NCBI GenBank assembly: GCA_963576565.1
Contig: CAUYVT010000048.1
Coordinates: 1-64,000 of the forward strand
Source: Aspidapion aeneum
Lineage: Eukaryota; Arthropoda; Insecta; Coleoptera; Brentidae
Length of the DNA: 64,000 nucleotides
Direction: 5' to 3'
Numbering within the stretch: position 1 is the stretch's first letter; every line of letters starts with the position of its first letter. The position numbers and the translations under genes are program-made. Positions 57,806 to 64,000 of the stretch are shown here, piece by piece. Under the pieces are notes generated by a model. It ran no database searches. It was not told the origin of the DNA and was given only the letters and a program-made list of their open reading frames with translations.

Positions 57806-58441
57806 GGACAACTGGGCGCCGCCAACTCGGCGCCACCAACTGGGCGGCAGGCCAACTGGGCGCCGGGCCAACTTGACGCCGAGCCAACTGGGCGCTGGAC
57901 TAAAAGGGTCTACTACGTTATACCTCGATGCTTGAAAATGGGTGTTTCTTTTTTTAATGATAAGTTGAGGTCGTTTTATACTGTTTTCAAGAAAAAAAAA
58001 TGCGGATTTTTCGCATTTTTTTTAGAAATTTAAAAATTAAAAAATTAGTAAAAACTCATACAAATTGCTATAGAAATAATTTATTTGACGTTTGTTATTT
58101 CGAGAAAGAGCGGGACGGCTCACAATCGACGGAGCTTTAAATAAATGGTAATTTAGCCAAAAATAAGGTGACCAACTATCTAGCAAGAGGCGATAAAAAG
58201 TTTTTAAGAAATGTATTTACGCATAGAAAAATGGTTACACCAAATTTTTGAAATTTAATGTTTGGCCTGACATCTTGCTCTTTTAATTTGTCGCGCATTT
58301 TTGACTCCGTAAAATCGTCCAAAATCGTCTATTGAGCATTTATAATGAAAAAAATGATGCAGAAACAATTATGATAATGATGATTTACAGAAATTCAGCA
58401 GTTCGGTTTGGTTCGGGTCGATCTTAGATTAGGTTGGCTGT

Positions 58442-58500
58442 GTCTTAAAGTAATTCAGCAGGAGTCGGCGCAGCCGACTCCTGCTGAATTACTTTAAGAC
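58442..58500. repeat. Perfect 59-bp palindrome
   Basis: 28-bp arms beginning GTCTTAAAGTAATTCAGCAG around a 3-bp centre GCA. A shorter related hairpin (CAAGAATCGGC, 3-bp loop) lies at 58653-58685. A CCGAACC-rich tract lies between them. Confidence 0.95.
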
Positions 58501-58708
58501 CCAACAAACCTAACCTAAAACCAAACCGAACGGAACTTAACTGAATCAAATTGAACCAAACCGAACCGAACTAAACCAAAACGAACGGAACCGAACCAAA
58601 CCGAACCGAACCGGACTGAACGGAACCGAACCGAACCGTACCGCACAAACAATCAGCAAGAATCGGCTGCGCCGATTCTTGTTGAATAGTTCTAACTAAA
58701 TAATTTCC

Positions 58709-58842
58709 TACCCTCAGATGCACCGTAACAAGGCTTTGCTGATCCATTCTCTATCTTTGTTGTTTTGTATGTGAGCAACAAGGACTTAATCGCGATTAAA
58801 TCCATGATCGCGCTTCAGTGCTTACGGTGCATCTGAGGGTAA
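58709..58842. mobile_element. 134-bp MITE with ACCCTCAGATGCACCGTAA ends
   Basis: ACCCTCAGATGCACCGTAA at the left is mirrored exactly by TTACGGTGCATCTGAGGGT (one base short at the edge) at the right. Non-coding. Confidence 0.75.
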
Positions 58843-59612
58843 GTCAGCGTAAGCAAATCCAATTGGGAAATTTGAAATAGCCGAATGACCTGGAAAGTGT
58901 CGGCCAAGCAAAAACTCAATCAATGTGTCAAAACATCTGTGGGAAGGTCAACTGTACAAATTTTCAAAATTATGTGAAAAAACCGAGAAAAAACACGAAA
59001 AACTAGGTATGTAATTAATTTAAAATTGTTAAATTATTAATCCTAAGCTAATTCATAAATTTATGTCGAAAATTTGACGATGCAGTGATAGAAATTGATT
59101 TTTTTCAACCAAAACAAGTCAAAGAAAATCACTATGTAACGTTTTTTAAAAAATTATTTAAAAAAAAAACCATACTTTTTTTTTTAATTTCCCGTATCCA
59201 AATCGACTAAAAATAGTCCAAAGAATCATTTTCATACAAAAAAATCGTTATATAGAGCGTTTTGACGAGCGAGGTATAACGTAGTAGAACCGACTAAAAT
59301 ATTTTTTCTTGATAAAATGTGCAGATGAAAAACAAACTTAAAAAAATTAAAGTGGCGGATCCAAAATGGCGGACTTTCTTATTTATGCATCGATATGTAT
59401 CGAATATGGAACTTGTGGTGTTTCAAGTCGCAGAACACTACACCTACCAAATTTCAACACTCGACTTAATAGATGTTGAAAGTTTTGTATTAATAACATA
59501 TTTATTTTGTTTTTATCTGCACATTTTATCGAAAAAAAAATAGTCCGGCGCTGAGTTGGCCCGGCGCCCATTAGGCCCGGCGTGGCGCCCTGTTGGCGGC
59601 GCCCGGTTGTCC

Positions 59613-60410
59613 CATTCCGAATTGAAATTTTTGGTTCCGAAATTTCATCTGACTCGAGCATAACTTGTAGTCCACCCAAGAAAAGAAGAGTTGAAGAAGA
59701 CCCTTGTTCAAAGAAAGAAAATATTTTACCTGGAAGGTACAACATTTGTAAAGTTCTAAGATGAAAACAATAATTTTAATACATCCACTGCACTTAGCAT
59801 GCTTAGAAATTCTTTTTACTCTTTTTTTTACTGAAGAGAATTTTGTAAACACACACAAGTAAGTATTCATGAATTATTTATTATTCAAACAGAAAATTGT
59901 TGATAAAAAAATTCTAGTGGAATTCAAAATTTTTATTTTGCGCCGCCACTGCCCTTTTTTATCCAAGACAAGCAAATAGAATATTTTTGCGATGTTGCAT
60001 GTTTCCGGACTCACCAAACCGAAATTCTATTTTCATCCCTATTTTGCTCATTAAATTCTTACTTGTATTTGGTCAATTGCGATAAAAGCTTGATATAATG
60101 GCAATTTTGGCCCATGCCGGGTCTACCCGTAGGGTATAGAAGTCAATGGTTCGAACACTATTTTAACTGAAAATTTTATCAAAATCGGTTCAGCGGTTTA
60201 GGAGCTATCGTGTTACGGACAAAAATAATATACACACAGACACGTTCGTCGAAAATAATACCTTCTCTAGCCATTTCAACGCGGGCTAGAAAGGTAAAAA
60301 GTTCCAAAATTAATTATCATAAAAGGTTGTAAAAAGTCCACTCTGTTTTTAATTTTTATTCTAAAAAAATCAAAAAATTTCTGAAAAACTTAGGACCATT
60401 TATTACTTAC
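59613..60410. other. Gpdh1 intron with a retroelement-like 3' tail
   Basis: The stretch TCAAAATCGGTTCAGCGGTT followed by ACACACAGACACG (about 60178-60245) resembles the conserved 3' end of dispersed insect LINE or SINE repeats. The rest is AT-rich with no gene. Confidence 0.4.
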
Positions 60411-60588
60411 CACATTTACAGGAAGCTTGTGCCCAGGCAGATACTTGACATTTTCATGTGTTTCATTAATAATTTCTGTTAACTTCTTGCCGTCCACCAT
60501 CTCTTCATAGACATACATCGTGACTCTGTCATCAAAATGCTTAAGCCTAGCTGCATTGCTGCCAATTATCTTTGCAATTGCAGAGCCC
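60411..60588 (-). CDS. Gpdh1: Gpdh1 coding exon (NAD-binding domain start)
   Basis: This exon encodes 59 residues beginning [10 protein letters not shown] and ending at HKLPVNV. The first base completes a split Trp codon (phase 2 intron), so the exon opens right after the GSGNW part of the dinucleotide-binding loop. The segment VTMYVYEE followed by GKKLTEIIN and [13 protein letters not shown] is diagnostic of animal cytosolic GPDH. The acceptor is TTTTTAG and the donor GTAAGT, ending in phase 0. The upstream exon with the start codon was not found between 60600 and 64000, where only repeats occur. Confidence 0.95.
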
Positions 60589-60756
60589 CTAAAAATAACA
60601 TCAGTTTAGGGCAGGCCTTCTATAAGGTCAAGATCCAATTTTTGTTATGATTTTATGATAAATGATGGGCATTTTAAATTACAAATATTCGACAATTACA
60701 ACTTTTTTAAAACAACTATTTAAAATTAAAGAAACAAAAAGTATAAAAAAGTTTCT

Positions 60757-60830
60757 TTTCGGCCGGGACTTGAACTCGGATCTCTTGCTTTGTACGCAAA
60801 CGCTCTTTCATTAAGCCAACAAAGATCATA
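60757..60830 (-). mobile_element. tRNA-derived SINE, copy 2
   Basis: The minus strand reads as a tRNA-like head with A-box-like TTGGCTTAATGAAAGAGCG, a TTTGC stem around loop GTACAAA (anticodon position ACA), and B-box AGTTCAAGTCCC. The flank AAGTTTTCCGAAAATTTATG occurs twice here (60835-60880) and also next to copy 1. Confidence 0.65.
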
Positions 60831-61547
60831 CATAAATTTTCGGAAAACTTCTAACTATAAATTTTCGGAAAACTTCTAACTACACAAGTTTTTATTACCT
60901 CTCTCAACTAATGAAATTATTCATATTATAAAATATATATATATTTATCGGTTTCACAACGTTCTACGTCTTCCGATACCCAATCTCCACTCGTTTCTGT
61001 TTGCCCATAATTCATCATCTAGGCCTCTTATTCTTATTTCACTGTCTATTCCTTCTCTCCAGCTTCTCCTTGGCCGTCCTCGTTTTCTTCGGCCAGTTGA
61101 TTTCCATTGAAGTATTTGTTTAGGTAGTCTTTCACCATTCATTTTTTGTACATGTCCGTACCAAACCAGTTATTTTGTTCTTATATCATCCACCAAAGTA
61201 TGTTCACCCACTGTCATAATTTCTCTTATTCTTTGATTTGTAACTCTTTCGCTTTTTGATTTCCCTGCTGCTCTTCTCCAATAGTCCATCTCCGTAGCGG
61301 AAAGCATTTTTTCTGTTCTATGCTTGATTGACCATACTTCTGAGCCGTATGTAATAATACTTTTTACAATGGTGTAATATATAAGCTTTTTGTTATGTTT
61401 TGATATACTTTGGTCCCAAATTATTCCATTTAATAAAGTGATTGCTTTTCTTCCTTGTACGTTTCGATCTTTTATAGCTTTGTCTAGTGTTCCGTCAGCT
61501 GTAATTTTTAGACCTAAGTATTTATACTCATCACAGGACTGAATTCG

Positions 61548-62696
61548 CTACCCGGTATTTAAGATTAGAGCCTGTTTCATTCCACCGATACACATATACT
61601 CTGTCTTATTGAGATTAACCTCTAGTCCCCACTTATTGTACTTTTCTATTAGTTTTCGTGTCATATATTCAAGGTCGTCATAATCCTGAGCCACTAGTAT
61701 CTGATCATCGGCGAAACATAAAGTATACAAGGTGGTTTCGTCCAACGGAATTCCCATGATTTTGCATTTTCTCTTCCATACTTTAAGGACTTGTTCCAAG
61801 TATATCTTGAAGAGCGTAGGCGAGATACAGCAACCTTGTTTAAGACCTTTATTTACTTGAAAGCCTTTGGTTAGTTTTGCTTTTATTTTAACTTTTGCCT
61901 TACTATTGCGGTATAACTCTTTGATGGCCTTAATTAGTTGTACGCTTATGTTTGTGTTTTCCAACGCTTTCCAAAGTAGATTTAGCGGTATACTATCATA
62001 TGCCTTCTGCAAATCGACGTAAAGCAGATGCAGCTTCTTTTCAATAACTTGGGTTATACAAAAGAGATGATCAGAAGTCGATCTACCCGCCCTGAAACCG
62101 GCTTGTTCTTCTGCCTCCATGTCTTTATATTCGCTTTCCACTTTATTTATTATTATTTTACCGTATATTCTGCTTAGCGGACTAGTCATAGATATACCTC
62201 TATAATTGTCACATATATCTTTCCGTCCTTTTTTGTGTATTGTGGATATATATGACGTTTTCCACGCAGTTGGTACTACAATTCCATTTAAATATTTTTG
62301 GAAAAGATTCCGTAATCTCCAAAACAGTTCTTCAGTGCCATATTTAATAAGTTCAGCTGGGATATTTCCGGGTCCGGCAGATTTACCGCTTTTTAAGGTT
62401 GTGCACACGTTTTTGACCTCAGAGATTGTGAGGGGTACTGGAGATCCCATCGTTCTAATTATATTGTCTCTTTCTTCTTCCTTGAATTCTGCTCTATCTT
62501 TAGTTAAAAGTGTTTTAAAATGTTCATGCCATTCTTTGTCTGGTATTGGTGAAATGATATCTCTCCATGTTTCTTTTTTAATCGATCTTATAGTTTTCCA
62601 GCTTTTGGTACTTCTCCTACCTCCTAAGTAAGAATCTATTTTCTGGCACTTTTGCGTCCACAAAAGATTTTTCTTATCACTGATCATTCTTCTCAC
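61548..62696 (-). pseudogene. RTE reverse transcriptase, copy B, 382 codons
   Basis: A long open frame with the successive motifs LKSGKSAGPGNIPAELIK, NYRGISM, EQAGFRAGRSTSDHLF, LLYVDLQKAYDSIP (catalytic Asp), KGLKQGCCISPTLF and LYTLCFADDQ (catalytic Asp pair). Compared with copy C, it lacks about six residues (MAYGQE) after QVIEKK. The C-terminal domain continues in other frames to 60958 (GRRKRGRPRRSWREG). Broken overall by frameshifts. Confidence 0.9.
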
Positions 62697-63217
62697 CTTT
62701 GTATTCTTCTCTGTTTTTATTTGTCTTTTGGAATAAGTAGGTGTGATATAATTTCCTTTTTTCCTCTATTTCTCTTTCAATCTCAGCATCCCACCAGTAT
62801 GGTTTTCTTCTTTTAGAAGTTTCTTCCACTAATCCTAGTGCTTCTTTTGCAGCTTGATGGGTGCTTAATGTAATACATTCTTATTCCTCACCTGGGGTTT
62901 CACCTGAACTTGTATTAATTTTTTCGTTCAGTCTGTTTTTGTATAAGTTTTTTACGCCGTCATGTTCTAGGCTGTATCATCAAGATGTTGTTGATGCAGG
63001 CTTCGGCCTTGATAAGGAAAGAGAATTTTGGACTCCAGAAAATAGTGATCACTTCCGCATGTTGATCCACGCTTTGTTCTGACATCTTGAATTTTTAGTT
63101 TTGTTTTTTGTTTAGTGATAAGATAATCAATGACGAATTTCAGGTTTTGTGAGGGTTTGGTCCAGGTATATTTGTGTATTTCCTTATGTTGAAAAAAACC
63201 GTTTTGGATTTTTAGGT

Positions 63218-63596
63218 CTAATTGCTCACATACTGCAATTGCCGGTTTCCATTGTCATTAACAATATTTTCTCCATATTGGCCAACTGTCAGATCATTAA
63301 CTCTGTTACCGGTTCTATTATTTAAATCTCCCAATATGACAATTTCTCCAGATGTACTTACTGCTGATATTTCATTGTGTATTTCTTCAACAAAATTATC
63401 TTTTACGGCTACATTTGCATCGTCATTATACGCATAGATTCCAAAAATCGTAAGTCTCATTCCTTTTATTGTTATATTCTTTTTAATTAGCATTTCATTT
63501 ACTGCTTCCCAGTTGGTGATAAAGTTTCTAAATCTTTTGTTGACCAAAATAGATACTCCTTGTTGAGCCTGTTTTTCTTTTGCCACTCCGCATATT
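63218..63596 (-). pseudogene. RTE endonuclease domain fragment
   Basis: Reads QQGVSILVNKRF, FGIYAYNDDANVAVKDNF and EIVILGDLNNRTGN, the GDxN motif of apurinic-type (EEP) endonucleases of LINEs. The N-terminal catalytic part is lost where the element is truncated, and a frame change follows at 63218. Confidence 0.82.
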
Positions 63597-63602
63597 ATAA
63601 AA

Positions 63603-64000
63603 AACTTGAAAAATAAATTTAGCTGTGGGTTTGATGAAGTTTCTAATAATTTACTAAAATACTGTGCAACAGAACTAGCAATGCCTTTAATGTATATCAT
63701 AAATAACCCCTTTCGATCAGGAAATTTTCCTGACAAATTAAAACTAGCATTAGACCACTATACAAAAAGGGTGATCCCAGCGATATTGGTAATTACAGAC
63801 CAATAAACCTGATATCGTCCTTTACAAAAGTTTTTGAAGTTGCATTTTGTGGACGTCTGAAGGATTTTTTTTAATAGGCATAACTTAATTAGTAAAATAC
63901 AACATGGTTACATAAAAGGAAAAAATATTGAGACAGCCATTTATACTAGACTTCTTGCAGACAATTATAGAGAGATTAGAAAATAAGTGCTTATCAATGG
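63603..64000 (+). pseudogene. Fragment of a second LINE reverse transcriptase, runs off the window
   Basis: In shifting plus-strand frames the sequence reads GFDEVSNNLLKYCATELAMPLMYIINN, GNFPDKLK, VIPIF-like, IGNYRPISLISSFTKVFEV-type and IQHGYIKGKNIETAIY segments, in the order of reverse transcriptase motifs of CR1/Jockey-type LINEs. It differs from the RTE copies. At least two frameshifts are present. Confidence 0.75.

Larger units (their letters stand above)
57806..59612. mobile_element. 1.8 kb element with GC-rich AACTGGGCGCC ends
   Basis: Starts GGACAACTGGGCGCCGCC and ends GGCGGCGCCCGGTTGTCC. The first 100 bp hold about five CCAACTGGGCGCC units, and the last 80 bp the reverse. A second inverted pair, CTACTACGTTATACCTCG and its complement, lies at 57911 and 59269. 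No target duplication is evident. Other repeats are nested inside. Confidence 0.75.
60931..63596 (-). mobile_element. RTE-type LINE copy B, longest copy
   Basis: A 5'-truncated minus-strand retrotransposon of about 2.7 kb, running from the endonuclease domain (63596) through reverse transcriptase to an AAATATATATATAT tail at 60931. Endonuclease, linker (KRRKPYWWDAEIERE, HKEIHKYTW) and reverse transcriptase motifs occur in the expected order but in several frames. Confidence 0.9.

Overview
The window is AT-rich DNA from a large, transposon-filled animal genome, almost certainly an insect. The only host gene I can identify is the cytosolic NAD-dependent glycerol-3-phosphate dehydrogenase gene (Gpdh1). 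It lies on the minus strand as seven clean coding exons between 60588 and 18145, with consensus splice sites at every junction. The first exon, which starts the protein and carries most of the NAD-binding GxGxxG loop, is not visible and should lie beyond 64000. Introns run from 3.3 to 20.4 kb and are filled with nested repeats. I cannot name the species or order.

Region 1-18144 is downstream of Gpdh1. It is dominated by one 12.7 kb DNA transposon (755-13452) with 16-bp perfect terminal inverted repeats, blocks of about 20 short TGTAATCA-type repeats just inside each end, several nested small elements, and one uninterrupted 1345-codon gene (6329-10366). The protein looks like a DDE-type transposase with an N-terminal zinc finger and a C-terminal Tudor/SH3-like domain. 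A 2.66 kb internally deleted, nearly identical copy lies in Gpdh1 intron 2 (43045-45706, opposite orientation). It sits inside an RTE retrotransposon and has a perfect 8-bp target duplication, which fixes the ends of the family and shows that it has moved. I do not recognise this family, and it is the best candidate here for an undescribed system.

The rest (13453-64000) is the Gpdh1 3' flank, exons and introns, packed with three RTE-type LINE copies (28884-29878, 42961-46430 split, 60931-63596), a different LINE fragment at the right edge, hAT elements with exact 8-bp duplications (17391-17698, 52511-53653; also 3448-3830 inside the big element), long inverted-repeat elements (15287-16822, 18670-20613, 30845-31897, 46660-47770, 48313-48689), perfect palindromes (30303-30540, 58442-58500), a Helentron-like family (four copies), tRNA-derived SINEs, satellites (40108-41690, 48795-49935) and a 1.6 kb telomere-like TTAGG/TTGGG array (55593-57172).

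The genes do not form a pathway. Gpdh1 is a housekeeping metabolic gene, and everything else is mobile or repetitive DNA that has accumulated around and inside it. All family assignments are from reading the sequence by eye; no search was run.
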